Counted from the first letter of the stretch, positions 51,702-60,611 are shown. The stretch: 64,000 nucleotides of DNA from DATIUV01 sp049322755 (GCA_049322755.1 JBMOQX010000027.1:51036-115035); one strand, 5' to 3'. The notes: generated by a model not told the origin, from the sequence alone. Translations and numbers: made by a program.

Positions 51702-52208
51702 ATGCGCAAACATGAACTCGGAGTGTGGGCCGGCGCTGCGCTGGCGGCGGCCATGGCAGTTTCGCTTCCTGGCGCATCGGCGCTGGCGGCCGGCGGCGTC
51801 GAGGCCGGCGTGCTGACCTGCAAGGGGGTACCCGGGTCGGGTGTCAGCTGCCTGGTGTTCTCTTCCAGAGACATGGACTGCACGTACAAGAGCGTTCACG
51901 GCGAGGAGCGCTACCGCGCCACGGCCGGCATCGGGTTGGGCGCCGACCTGGGCTTCAAGCGGGAGGAGTGGGTGGCGTTCTCGGTCATCGGCGGCACGTC
52001 GGACGTGGCACCGGAGGCCCATTCGCTCGCCGGCACATACCTGGGCGCGCGGGCGTCCGCGTCCTGGGGAGTCGGTGCCGGCGCCGCGGTGCTCGCGGGC
52101 GGCGGCGGCAAGAGCGTGTCGCTGCAACCGCTGGCGCTGGAGGCCAACACCGGCGTCGGCGCCATGGGCGGGCTCGCTTACCTGACGCTGGAGCCGGCGC
52201 CCAATTGA
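51702..52208 (+). CDS. secreted DUF992-family protein
   Basis: This 168-residue protein has a signal peptide (VWAGAALAAAMAVSLPGASA, cleavage near LAAGG) and the DUF992 pattern. AGVLTCKGVPGSGVSC and SRDMDCTYKS give the conserved Cys pair regions; then come HSLAGTYLGARASASWGVG and GAAVLAGGGGKSVSLQPLAL. DUF992 proteins are small periplasmic or outer-surface proteins without a known role. GGAGGA lies nine bases before the ATG. The stop codon is inside the first copy of a 41-bp tandem repeat. Confidence 0.88.
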   Translation: MRKHELGVWAGAALAAAMAVSLPGASALAAGGVEAGVLTCKGVPGSGVSCLVFSSRDMDCTYKSVHGEERYRATAGIGLGADLGFKREEWVAFSVIGGTSDVAPEAHSLAGTYLGARASASWGVGAGAAVLAGGGGKSVSLQPLALEANTGVGAMGGLAYLTLEPAPN

Positions 52209-52305
52209 CCCGCGTCGCCGGCGTTTCGGTGCGCCGGAGCCGCGATTGACCCGCGTCGCCGGCGTTTCGGTGCGCCGGAGCCGCGATTGACCCGCGTCGC
52301 CGGCG
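52204..52305. repeat. 41-bp direct tandem repeat, about 2.5 copies
   Basis: Copies start at 52204 and 52245 and a partial third at 52286-52305. Each begins ATTGACCCGCGTCGCCGGCG. The two full copies are identical as far as read. The first copy supplies the TGA stop of the DUF992 gene. Each unit also contains the self-complementary CGCCGGCG, so the transcript can form a series of hairpins in the 3' UTR, upstream of the sulfotransferase gene. Confidence 0.9.
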
Positions 52306-52369
52306 CACCGTCGATTATCGACTCCCGGTGCGTCCCGATTGCCCTGAGCCAACGCGAAGAAACGACGCG

Positions 52370-53641
52370 ATGACCCGTGCCCGCGAAGAAATCGTACAGC
52401 CCGCAACGCGGAGTGCGGACTGTCTCCGCGCCATTGCCAACCATGTCGGGGGCTTCCTGCTCAACCGCGGCGTGATCCGCCTGCCGATGGTGGCGGACGC
52501 CCTGCTGGAGGCGGCTTGCCGCCGGGCCGGACTGGACGACTTCGGTGATCCGGCGTTCGAGATGCCGTTCCGGCTGCTGGTGAGGTCGCTGCGGGAGGAG
52601 GCGCCGCTCAGCTTCTTCGGACGCGTCGCGGCCAGGCAGGATCTGCTCGGTCTTCTGACCGGGCGGCTGCATATCGAGGCCGCGTTCCGCACGACGCCGC
52701 GGATGGCGGGCGAGCGGATCGTCGAGCCGGTGTTCATCATCGGGCTGCCGCGGGCGGGCACCACTTTCCTGCACGAGCTGCTGGCCCAGGATCCCGCCCA
52801 TCGCGCGCCGCTGTGCTGGGAGACGATGTATCCGCACCTGCGGCCCGGCACCAGCGCCCGCGCCGACGCCGCCTCTTTCGCCCGGGCACGGCGCGACCTG
52901 CGCTGGTTCCATCGCGTGACGCCGGAGATCCGCGGCATCCACGCCGTCGCTGCCGGGGCGCCGCAGGAGTGCGTTGCCATCAAGAGCTTCGCCTTCGAGT
53001 CGTCGCGCTTCGACAGCACCTACGTGATCCCGTCGTACAAGGACTGGTTCGAGAGCAGCGACCACGCGGCCGCCTACGCTTATCACCGCCGCTTCCTGCA
53101 GTATCTCCAGCACGGCAGCATGCCGAGGCCGTGGGTTCTTAAGGCGCCCGGCCATATCGCCCAGCTGCGCGCGCTCGGCGATACGTATCCGGACGCGCGC
53201 TTCATCCAGGTCAACCGCGATCCGCTCAAGGTCGTGCCGTCGATCGCCAGCCTGACGGTTGCCCTCAGAGGTGCGTTCTGCACGCGCGCGGACGAAGCGG
53301 CGATTGCCGCCGACGTGGCCTCGCGCTGGAGCGGTTTCCTCGCCGAATTGCCGTCGCGCCGGCGTGAGATCGATCCGACCGGCGAGCGCACGCTCGACCT
53401 GGCGTTCGACGAGGTCGTGCGCTCGCCGCTGGAGGCAGTGGTGCGGATCTATCGCTGGCTGGGACGGCCCCTTCCCGAGGAGACCCGCGCGTGCATGACC
53501 GCCTATGTCGAGCGCGCGGCACGGGCATCGGCGCCCCGGCACCGCTACGACCTGCGCGATTTCGGGCTCGACCCGGCGGCGCTGCGCGAGCGTTTTCGGG
53601 CCTACACCGAAAGCTACGGCGTTCGCCTGGAAGTGACCTGA
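52370..53641 (+). CDS. sulfotransferase-family protein
   Basis: This 423-residue protein has a sulfotransferase P-loop-like PAPS site GLPRAGTTFLHELLAQDP (starting near residue 125). The 3'-phosphate region is WVLKAPGHIAQLRAL and FIQVNRDPLKVVPSIASL, followed by LAFDEVVRSPLEAV. This is the Sulfotransfer_3 type found in many bacteria, where targets include glycans, lipids and small molecules. The start is set at 52370 (MTRAREEIVQ) with GAAGAAACGAC before it; a GTG at 52328 would overlap the repeat-proximal region. The acceptor is unknown. Nearness to the hopanoid genes makes a lipid acceptor conceivable but unproven. Confidence 0.82.
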   Translation: MTRAREEIVQPATRSADCLRAIANHVGGFLLNRGVIRLPMVADALLEAACRRAGLDDFGDPAFEMPFRLLVRSLREEAPLSFFGRVAARQDLLGLLTGRLHIEAAFRTTPRMAGERIVEPVFIIGLPRAGTTFLHELLAQDPAHRAPLCWETMYPHLRPGTSARADAASFARARRDLRWFHRVTPEIRGIHAVAAGAPQECVAIKSFAFESSRFDSTYVIPSYKDWFESSDHAAAYAYHRRFLQYLQHGSMPRPWVLKAPGHIAQLRALGDTYPDARFIQVNRDPLKVVPSIASLTVALRGAFCTRADEAAIAADVASRWSGFLAELPSRRREIDPTGERTLDLAFDEVVRSPLEAVVRIYRWLGRPLPEETRACMTAYVERAARASAPRHRYDLRDFGLDPAALRERFRAYTESYGVRLEVT

Positions 53642-53748
53642 CCGGGGTGGAGCGGAATCTGTGGGCGGTGTCCTCGGGGGGTCCGGCGCTCTGCCGGCGC
53701 GGCGCCGCTGCCGAGCCCGCCTGCCGCGGAGCGCGCCGCCGTGGGCCG

Positions 53749-55074
53749 CTACCGCCCCGCCAGTCCCAGCACCAGCCCGGGGAACGCGATCACCAGGCCC
53801 ACCATCACCAGCTGGATGACGACGAAAGGCACGGCACCCCAGTAGATGTCGGTGGTCTTCACTTCCTTGGGCGCGACGCTGCGCAGGTAGAACAGCGCGA
53901 AGCCGAACGGCGGGTGCATGAACGACGTCTGCATGTTCACCGACAGCAGCACGCCGAACCACACCAGGTCGATGCCCAGCTTCTGCGCCACCGGCGCCAG
54001 CAGCGGCACGAGGATGAAGGCGATTTCGAAGAAGTCGAGGAAGAACGCCAGCAGGAAGATGATGGCGTTCACCACCACCAGGAAGCCGACGACGCCGCCG
54101 GGCAGCCCCGATAGCAGTCCCTCCACCCACAGGTCGCCGTCGACGCCGCGGAACGTGAGGCTGAAGATGGTGGAGCCGATGAGGATGAAGAGGACGAAGC
54201 TGGTGAGCCGGGCCGTGGCGTCCAGCGCGCCGCGCAGCGCCGGCAGCGCCAGCTTGCGCTTCGCCGCCGCCAGCGCCAGCGCGCCCACCGCGCCCATGGC
54301 GCCGCCCTCGGTGGGCGTGGCGACGCCGACGAAGATAGTCCCCAGCACCAGAAAGATTAGCGTGAGCGGCGGCACCATCGACACCGCCACACGCCGGGCG
54401 AGCGCGGCGCCGTGCAGCGTGCGCGCTTCCGGCGGGAGCGCGGGCGCGGCTTGCGGTTTCACCACGCTCACCGCCGCGATCCAGCCGAGGTAGAGCGCCG
54501 TGAGCACGAGGCCCGGCACCAGCGCGCCCTCGTACATGTCGCCCACCGACACGCCCAGCTGGTCGGCCATGACGATCAGCACGATGGACGGCGGCACGAT
54601 CTGCGCCAGCGTGCCGGAGGCGGCGATCACCCCGGCGGCGAGCGAGCGCGAGTAGCCGTAGCGCAGCATCACCGGCAGCGAGATCAGGCCCATGGCGATC
54701 ACCGACGCGGCCACCACGCCGGTGGTGGCGGCCAGCAGCGCGCCGACGATCACCACCGCATAGGCGAGGCCGCCGCGCAGGCTCCCGAAGAGCTGGCCCA
54801 TCGTGTCCAGCAGTTCCTCGGCCATGCCGCTCTTCTCCAGGATCAGCCCCATGAAGGTGAAGAACGGGATCGCCAGCAGCGTCTGGTTGGACATGATGCC
54901 GAAGATGCGGTCCGGCAGCGCCTGCAGCAGCGCCGGGGTGAAGAACCCGTAATGCATGCCCACGGCCGCGAACAGCAGGCCGTTGGCGGCGAGCGCGAAC
55001 GCCACCGGGTAGCCGATCAGCAGCAGGATCACCAGGCCCGCGAACATCAGCGGGGCCATCAGCTCGAAGCTCAT
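53749..55074 (-). CDS. dctM: TRAP transporter large permease (DctM)
   Basis: This 441-residue DctM-type permease has about 12 membrane helices. Typical blocks are PFFTFMGLILEKSGMAEELL and ATTGVVAASVIAMGLISLPV, then ASGTLAQIVPPSIVLIVMAD and the C-terminal MHPPFGFALFYLRSVAP. With DctQ and a periplasmic receptor it imports carboxylates or similar solutes by sodium symport. The ATG overlaps the dctQ stop by four bases. No receptor gene adjoins; the DctP-type receptor at 30.1 kb is a candidate partner. Confidence 0.94.
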   Translation of the reverse strand: MSFELMAPLMFAGLVILLLIGYPVAFALAANGLLFAAVGMHYGFFTPALLQALPDRIFGIMSNQTLLAIPFFTFMGLILEKSGMAEELLDTMGQLFGSLRGGLAYAVVIVGALLAATTGVVAASVIAMGLISLPVMLRYGYSRSLAAGVIAASGTLAQIVPPSIVLIVMADQLGVSVGDMYEGALVPGLVLTALYLGWIAAVSVVKPQAAPALPPEARTLHGAALARRVAVSMVPPLTLIFLVLGTIFVGVATPTEGGAMGAVGALALAAAKRKLALPALRGALDATARLTSFVLFILIGSTIFSLTFRGVDGDLWVEGLLSGLPGGVVGFLVVVNAIIFLLAFFLDFFEIAFILVPLLAPVAQKLGIDLVWFGVLLSVNMQTSFMHPPFGFALFYLRSVAPKEVKTTDIYWGAVPFVVIQLVMVGLVIAFPGLVLGLAGR

Positions 55075-55673
55075 GGGCGCTCCGGCGGCTCGCCGGGGGC
55101 CGGGGGCGGCGCGGCGCCGGCGAGGTAGGCGATGCGCTTGAGCGTCTCCGACACGCCCTGCAGCGCCAGCAGCGCGAAGCCCGCCGGGATCGCCAGCTTG
55201 ATCGGCCAGCGCGGCAGGCCGCCAGCATCGGGCGACATCTCGCGCACTTCGAACGAGAACTGGAAGGTGTGCCACGACAGCCATGCAATCAGCAGCGTCA
55301 TCGGCAGCAGCATCGCCAGGCCGCCGAAGACGTCGATCGCCGCCTGGGCGCGTTTCGGCAGCCGGCCGAAAATCACGTCGATGCGCACGTGGCCGTCATG
55401 CTTGAGCGTGTAGCCGGCGGCGAGCAGGAAGATCAGCGAGAACAGGTACCACTGCAGCTCGAGCCAGGCGTTGGAGCTCTCGCTGAAGGCGTAGCGGGAG
55501 AAGGCGGCGCCGGCGCTCACCAGCACCGCCACCAGCACCAGCCAGTAGACGGCGCGGCCGACGCGCTCGTTGAGGGCGTCGATCCAGCGGCACAGAGCAA
55601 GAACGGGTTTCACCTTGTCGGAGCGGCCGGGGACCGGGGCCGCGTCGCCGCGGCCGTTTCGTTGGGAAAACAT
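55071..55673 (-). CDS. dctQ: TRAP transporter small permease (DctQ)
   Basis: This 200-residue DctQ-type subunit has four membrane segments: YWLVLVAVLVSAGAAFSRY, the amphipathic WLELQWYLFSLIFLLAAGYT, GGLAMLLPMTLLIAWLSW and IKLAIPAGFALLALQGVSE. KHDGHVRIDVIFGRL between the second and third is characteristic. It assembles with DctM in the inner membrane. The first 20 residues are polar and variable. It is divergent from glyA with 96 bases between starts. Confidence 0.93.
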   Translation of the reverse strand: MFSQRNGRGDAAPVPGRSDKVKPVLALCRWIDALNERVGRAVYWLVLVAVLVSAGAAFSRYAFSESSNAWLELQWYLFSLIFLLAAGYTLKHDGHVRIDVIFGRLPKRAQAAIDVFGGLAMLLPMTLLIAWLSWHTFQFSFEVREMSPDAGGLPRWPIKLAIPAGFALLALQGVSETLKRIAYLAGAAPPPAPGEPPERP

Positions 55674-55769
55674 GTTACAGGGCGTGCACTTAGCCGGTAA
55701 ACGGCGAAGCCCGGACGGGGTCCCCGCGGCGATGGTAATATTCGACGCTTTTCAGCGAAGTACGCCGCC

Positions 55770-57038
55770 ATGACCTTCTCCGATCTGAGCCTTTCCGCGT
55801 TCGATCCCGAGCTTGCCCACGCCCTGGAAAACGAGGCGCGGCGGCAGGAGGAGCACATCGAGCTGATCGCCTCCGAGAACTACACCAGCCCGCGGGTGCT
55901 GGCGGCGCAGGGTTCGGTGCTGACCAACAAGTACGCCGAAGGGTATCCCGGCAAGCGCTATTACGGCGGCTGCGAGTTCGTCGACGTCGCCGAGCAGCTG
56001 GCCATCGACCGCGCCAGGGCGGTGTTCGGCGCCGGCTACGCCAACGTCCAGCCCCATTCCGGCTCCCAGGCCAACGCCGCCATCTACATGGCGGTGCTGA
56101 AGCCGGGCGACACGATGCTGGGCATGTCGCTGGCCCACGGCGGCCACCTGACCCACGGTGCGCCGGTCTCCTTCAGCGGCAAGCTGTTCCACACCGTCAC
56201 CTACGGGCTCCACCCGGAGACCGAGGAGATCGACTACGACGAAGTCGACCGTCTCACCGACCGGCACCAGCCCAAGCTCATCATTGCCGGCGCGTCGGCC
56301 TACTCGCGCGTCATCGACTGGGCGCGCTTCCGCGCCGCCGCCGACCGCGTCGGCGCCTACCTGATGGCGGACATGGCCCACTACGCCGGGCTGATCGCCG
56401 CCGGCGTCTACCCGAGCCCGGTGGGGCACGCCCATTTCGTCACCAGCACCACCCATAAGAGCCTGCGCGGCCCCCGCGGCGGCCTGATCCTGGCCGACGC
56501 CGGCCACGAGCGTCTGCTCAACGCCGCCGTGTTCCCGCTGCTGCAGGGCGGACCCCTGCTGCACGTCATCGCCGGCAAGGCGGTGGCGTTCAAGGAGGCC
56601 CAGACCAAGGACTTCCGCCTCTACCAGGAGCAGGTGATCGACAATGCCCGCGTCATGGCCAAGGTGCTGGCCGAGCGCGGCTATCGCATCGTCTCCGGCC
56701 GCACGGACTGCCACCTGTTCCTGGTGGACCTGCAGGGCCACGCGCTCACCGGCAAGCTGGCCGAGGAGGCGCTGGGCCGCGTCGGCATTACGGTCAACAA
56801 GAACGCGGTGCCCAATGACTCCCAGCCGCCCACCGTCACCAGCGGCATCCGGATCGGCACGCCGGCGGTCACCACCCGCGGCTTCCAGGAGCTGGAATGC
56901 GAGCGGCTCGCCAACCTGATCGCCGACCTCCTCGACGCGCCCGACAGCGCCGCGGTGTCGCGGCGGGTGGCGGACGAGGTGCGCGAGACCTGCGCGCGCT
57001 TCCCGGTCTACGGCCGGGAAGTGGAAGCGGTCGCGTAG
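55770..57038 (+). CDS. glyA: serine hydroxymethyltransferase
   Basis: This 422-residue PLP enzyme interconverts serine and glycine with tetrahydrofolate, the main source of one-carbon units. Family blocks include IELIASENYTSPRVLAAQGS, NKYAEGYPGKRYYGGCEFVD and VQPHSGSQANAAIY. The PLP Lys230 is in TSTTHKSLRGPRGG, where most GlyA proteins have HKTLRGPRGG, and GIRIGTPAVTTRGF follows. Length is normal. nrdR follows after 21 bases, an order conserved in beta- and gammaproteobacteria. Confidence 0.97.
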   Translation: MTFSDLSLSAFDPELAHALENEARRQEEHIELIASENYTSPRVLAAQGSVLTNKYAEGYPGKRYYGGCEFVDVAEQLAIDRARAVFGAGYANVQPHSGSQANAAIYMAVLKPGDTMLGMSLAHGGHLTHGAPVSFSGKLFHTVTYGLHPETEEIDYDEVDRLTDRHQPKLIIAGASAYSRVIDWARFRAAADRVGAYLMADMAHYAGLIAAGVYPSPVGHAHFVTSTTHKSLRGPRGGLILADAGHERLLNAAVFPLLQGGPLLHVIAGKAVAFKEAQTKDFRLYQEQVIDNARVMAKVLAERGYRIVSGRTDCHLFLVDLQGHALTGKLAEEALGRVGITVNKNAVPNDSQPPTVTSGIRIGTPAVTTRGFQELECERLANLIADLLDAPDSAAVSRRVADEVRETCARFPVYGREVEAVA

Positions 57039-57059
57039 GGCGCCCGGGAGTCCGCGGCC

Positions 57060-57530
57060 ATGAAATGCCCCTTTTGCGGCGGGGCCGACACCCAGGTGGT
57101 GGATTCGCGCGCCATCGAGGACGGCTACAGCATCCGCCGCCGCCGCCGCTGCCCCGCGTGCGACAAGCGCTTCACCACTTACGAGAACGTGGAGCTGCGA
57201 CTGCCCCAGGTGGTGAAGTCCGACGGCAACCGCTCCGAGTTCGATGTCGAGAAGCTGCGCACCGGCTTCATGCGCGCGCTGCACAAGCGGCCGGTGCCGG
57301 CGGAGAAGGTGGAAGCCGGGATCAAGAACGTGGTGCAGGGCGTGCTGTCGCTGGGCGCACGCGAGATCAAGTCGCGCCAGATCGGCCAGATGGTGATGGA
57401 AGAGCTCTACAAGCTGGACAAGGTGGCCTACATCCGCTTCGCCTCCGTCTACCGCAGTTTCAAGGACGTGGACGACTTCCAGGACGCCATCGCCGAGGTC
57501 CGCCGGCCGCGCGCCAAACGGGGGAGCTGA
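57060..57530 (+). CDS. nrdR: transcriptional repressor NrdR
   Basis: This 156-residue NrdR has an N-terminal zinc ribbon (Cys3, Cys6, Cys31, Cys34: MKCPFCGG and CPACDKRF) and an ATP-cone domain with VVKSDGNRSEFDVEKLRTGF and FASVYRSFKDVDDF. It represses ribonucleotide reductase genes by sensing ATP/dATP. The ATG of ribD follows the stop by one base, so it is co-transcribed with the riboflavin genes. Confidence 0.97.
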   Translation: MKCPFCGGADTQVVDSRAIEDGYSIRRRRRCPACDKRFTTYENVELRLPQVVKSDGNRSEFDVEKLRTGFMRALHKRPVPAEKVEAGIKNVVQGVLSLGAREIKSRQIGQMVMEELYKLDKVAYIRFASVYRSFKDVDDFQDAIAEVRRPRAKRGS

Positions 57531-57531
57531 C

Positions 57532-58617
57532 ATGCCGGAGGCCGCCGACCACGCCTACATGGCGGAGGCGCTGCGCCTGGCCGGGCGCGGCCTCCACACC
57601 ACCACGCCCAATCCCCGCGTCGGCTGCGTGATCGTCAACGGCGGCGAGGTGGTGGGGGTGGGCTGGCACGAGCGCGCGGGCGGCCCCCACGCCGAGATCG
57701 TGGCCCTGGCCCAGGCCGGCAGCCGCGCGCGCGGCGCGACCCTGTACCTGACCCTGGAACCCTGCAGCCACCAGGGGCGCACGCCGCCCTGCGCCGAGCG
57801 CGTGGTGGCCGCCGGGGTCGCCCGGGTGGTGGCGGCGATGCAGGACACCGATCCGCGTGTCGCCGGGCGTGGCTTCGAGCGGCTGCGCGCCGCCGGCATC
57901 GCGCTGGAGATCGGCGTGCTGGAGGCCGAGGCGCGCGCGCTCAACGTCGGCTTCATTGCCCGCACCACCCGCGGCACGCCGTGGCTGCGGCTCAAGGCGG
58001 CGGCGAGCCTGGACGGGCGCACCGCGCTCGCCAACGGCACCAGCCAATGGATCACCGGCGAGGCCGCGCGGCGCGACGGCCATGCCTGGCGCGCGCGCTC
58101 GTGCGCCGTGCTCACCGGCATCGGTACGGTCAAGGACGACGACCCGCGCCTCACCGTGCGCCACGTCGAGACCTCGCGCCAGCCGCTCAAGGTGGTGGTG
58201 GACAGCCGGCTGGAAACGCCGCCCACGGCGCGGGTGCTGGACGGCGGGCACGTGCTGATCGCCAGCGCGCGCGATGACCGCGACGCCGCCGTGCCGCTGA
58301 TCGACCGCGGTGCCGAGGTGGTGGCGCTGCCCAACCCCCACGGCAAAGTGGACCTGCCGGAACTGATGCGGGAACTCGCGCGCCGCGGCATCAACGAGGT
58401 GCTGGCCGAGGCCGGCACCAAGCTGAGCGGGTCGCTGATCCGCGAAGGCGTGGTGGACGAACTGCTGCTGTATCTCGCGCCGTGCCTGCTGGGCGACACG
58501 GCTGCCGGCATCGCCGCGCTCCCGGAGCTCGCCTCGCTGGACCAGCGCCGGCGGCTCGCGATCCGCGACCTGCGGATGGTGGGAGAGGATCTGCGCATCC
58601 TCGCCGCGCTCGTTTGA
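57532..58617 (+). CDS. ribD: bifunctional riboflavin deaminase/reductase RibD
   Basis: This 361-residue RibD has an N-terminal deaminase with zinc ligands His53 (HAEIVAL), Cys78 and Cys87 (EPCSHQGRTPPCAERV) and a C-terminal NADPH-dependent reductase (LRLKAAASLDGRTALANG, INEVLAEAGTKLSGSL). It carries out steps two and three of riboflavin synthesis. After it comes a 268-base gap with an inverted repeat before ribE, so the riboflavin genes may be split into two transcripts. Confidence 0.96.
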   Translation: MPEAADHAYMAEALRLAGRGLHTTTPNPRVGCVIVNGGEVVGVGWHERAGGPHAEIVALAQAGSRARGATLYLTLEPCSHQGRTPPCAERVVAAGVARVVAAMQDTDPRVAGRGFERLRAAGIALEIGVLEAEARALNVGFIARTTRGTPWLRLKAAASLDGRTALANGTSQWITGEAARRDGHAWRARSCAVLTGIGTVKDDDPRLTVRHVETSRQPLKVVVDSRLETPPTARVLDGGHVLIASARDDRDAAVPLIDRGAEVVALPNPHGKVDLPELMRELARRGINEVLAEAGTKLSGSLIREGVVDELLLYLAPCLLGDTAAGIAALPELASLDQRRRLAIRDLRMVGEDLRILAALV

Positions 58618-58675
58618 TGCAGCGGCGCGTGCACCGCGGAGAACGCCGAGGACGCGCAGGAAAGGCAGATCATTG

Positions 58676-58789
58676 AACCGCCAAGGACGCAAAGGAGAAA
58701 AGACCAAAGATTCGAGACGATTTCTCCTTGGCTTACTTGGCGGCATTCGCGGGTCAAGGTTTTCGCCTTCCTTCGCGTCCTTGGCGGTT
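58676..58789. repeat. inverted repeat element in the ribD-ribE gap
   Basis: AACCGCCAAGGACGC (58676-58690) is repeated inverted as GCGTCCTTGGCGGTT (58775-58789), perfect over 15 bp, with 84 bases between. Degenerate copies of the same words occur just outside and inside (GCCGAGGACGCGC near 58645, CTTGGCTTACTTGGCGG near 58728). This looks like a dispersed intergenic palindromic element of the REP/BIME kind. It would form a long hairpin between ribD and ribE. No FMN riboswitch was recognised. Confidence 0.65.
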
Positions 58790-58885
58790 GAGTGATTTGG
58801 GCGCCCCCGGGTCTCGGGGCACAGTCCCGCGCATCGACGCCCCGCAAACCGAGTAAAATACGGCTCCTTCCGAGTTGACCATCCC

Positions 58886-59479
58886 ATGTTCACCGGCATC
58901 GTCGAGGCCGTCGGCCGCATCAAGCACACTGCTCCGCTGGAGCAGGGGCTGCGGCTGTCCATCGCGCCCGGCGCGCTGGATCTGGCCGACATGCAGGTGG
59001 GCGACAGCATAGCGGTGAACGGCGTGTGCCTGACGGTGATCGCGCTGGCGCCGGGGACGCTGACGGTGGACGTCTCGCGCGAGACCCTGGCGTGCACGAC
59101 GGGCCTGGACCGGCCGGGCGAAGTCAACCTGGAGAAGGCGCTCCGGCTGGGCGACCGGCTCGGCGGGCACCTGGTCACCGGTCATGTGGACGGCGTCGGG
59201 CGCGTCACCCGCTTCGAGCGCGCCGGCGAATGCTGGATGCTCGCCGTCGAGGCGCCGGCGGCACTGGCGCGCTACATCGCGCGCAAGGGCTCCATCACCG
59301 TCGACGGCGTGAGCCTGACGGTCAATGCGGTGGAAGGCGCCGAATTCGGCGTCAACCTGATCCCGCACACGCTGGAGGTCACCACGCTCAAGCGCCTGGC
59401 GCCGGGCGCCGCGGTGAACCTGGAAATCGACCTGCTGGCACGCTACGTCGAGCGGCTCGCGTCCGCGCAGGCGTCCTGA
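58886..59479 (+). CDS. ribE: riboflavin synthase, alpha chain
   Basis: This 197-residue enzyme has two homologous lumazine-binding halves. The first is MFTGIVEAVGRIKH with GDSIAVNGVCLTV; the second is GGHLVTGHVDGVGRVTRF with GSITVDGVSLTVNAVEG. It dismutates 6,7-dimethyl-8-ribityllumazine to riboflavin. The start MFTGIVE is invariant in the family. ribB starts three bases after its stop. Confidence 0.97.
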   Translation: MFTGIVEAVGRIKHTAPLEQGLRLSIAPGALDLADMQVGDSIAVNGVCLTVIALAPGTLTVDVSRETLACTTGLDRPGEVNLEKALRLGDRLGGHLVTGHVDGVGRVTRFERAGECWMLAVEAPAALARYIARKGSITVDGVSLTVNAVEGAEFGVNLIPHTLEVTTLKRLAPGAAVNLEIDLLARYVERLASAQAS

Positions 59480-59481
59480 CC

Positions 59482-60585
59482 ATGCCGATCAGCCCGATCA
59501 AGGACATCATCGCCGAGATCCGCGCCGGGCGGATGGTGGTGCTGGTGGACGAGGAGGACCGCGAGAACGAGGGCGACCTGGTGCTGGCCGCGCAGTTCGT
59601 CACGCCGGAAGCCATCAATTTCATGGCCAAGTACGGCCGCGGACTCATCTGCCTCACGCTCACCGAGGAGCGCTGCCGCCAGCTCAATCTGCCGCTGATG
59701 GTGGCCGCCAACCAGTCGCGGTTGGGCACCAACTTCACGGTGTCGATCGAGGCGGCCACCGGTGTCACCACCGGCATCTCGGCCGCCGACCGCGCGCGCA
59801 CCGTCGAGCTGGCGGTGAAGCCCGACGCGCGGCCCGAGGACCTGGTGCAGCCGGGGCACATCTTCCCGCTGATGGCGCAGAAGGGTGGCGTGCTGGTGCG
59901 CGCCGGCCACACCGAGGCCGGCTGCGACCTGGCGATGCTGGCGGGGCTCACCCCGGCGGCGGTGATCTGCGAGATCCTCAAGGACGACGGCTCCATGGCG
60001 CGGCTGCCGGATCTGATCGAGTTCGCTCAGGCGCACTCGCTCAAGATCGGCACCATTGCCGATTTGATCCACCACCGCTCCAGCACCGAGACGCTGATCG
60101 AGCGCGTGCTCGAGCGGCCCCTCGCCACCGCCCACGGCGAGTTCCGGCTGGTGGTGTACCGCGACAAGTCCGCCGGCGCGGTGCACCTGGCGCTGGTGAA
60201 GGGCGACATCCATCCCGACCGGGAGACCCTGGTGCGGGTGCACGAGCCGGTCTCGGTGTTCGACTTTCTCGACGCCGGCGGCACCACCCACTCCTGGCCC
60301 CTCAACGACGCCATGCGGGCGATGGTGCAGGCCAACGCCGGGGTCATCATCCTGCTGCACCGGCCAGAGAGCGCCGCCGAGCTGCTGGCGCGCGCGCAGC
60401 GCGTCGGCGAGCACGCCCACGCCGACGCGAAGTACGACCTGCGCACCTACGGCATCGGCGCCCAGATCCTCAAGGACCTGGGCGTCACGCGCATGCGCCT
60501 GCTCTCCGCGCCGCGCAAGATGCCCAGCATGGCCGGCTTCGACCTCGAGGTGACCGGCTTCCTGCAGCCCGACAGCCGCGCCTAG
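59482..60585 (+). CDS. ribB: 3,4-dihydroxy-2-butanone-4-phosphate synthase with degenerate GTP cyclohydrolase II domain
   Basis: This 367-residue RibBA-like protein has an N-terminal DHBP synthase with DEEDRENEGDLVLAAQF and RAGHTEAGCDLAMLAGL, complete for converting ribulose-5-phosphate to the four-carbon unit. The C-terminal half aligns with GTP cyclohydrolase II by fold (DKSAGAVHLALVKGD, GIGAQILKDLGV). The zinc site, normally three Cys just after VRVHSEC, reads VRVHEPVSVFDFLDAGG and contains no Cys. Only the DHBP activity is expected; a separate RibA must exist elsewhere. This hybrid form is common in betaproteobacteria. Confidence 0.93.
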   Translation: MPISPIKDIIAEIRAGRMVVLVDEEDRENEGDLVLAAQFVTPEAINFMAKYGRGLICLTLTEERCRQLNLPLMVAANQSRLGTNFTVSIEAATGVTTGISAADRARTVELAVKPDARPEDLVQPGHIFPLMAQKGGVLVRAGHTEAGCDLAMLAGLTPAAVICEILKDDGSMARLPDLIEFAQAHSLKIGTIADLIHHRSSTETLIERVLERPLATAHGEFRLVVYRDKSAGAVHLALVKGDIHPDRETLVRVHEPVSVFDFLDAGGTTHSWPLNDAMRAMVQANAGVIILLHRPESAAELLARAQRVGEHAHADAKYDLRTYGIGAQILKDLGVTRMRLLSAPRKMPSMAGFDLEVTGFLQPDSRA

Positions 60586-60611
60586 GCCCCAACGACACGA
60601 CGGGAAATTTT

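Noticed and set aside
58618..58885. Possible FMN riboswitch before ribE
   Set aside because: The gap contains inverted CCGCCAAGGACGC words, but none of the conserved RFN-element blocks could be recognised.
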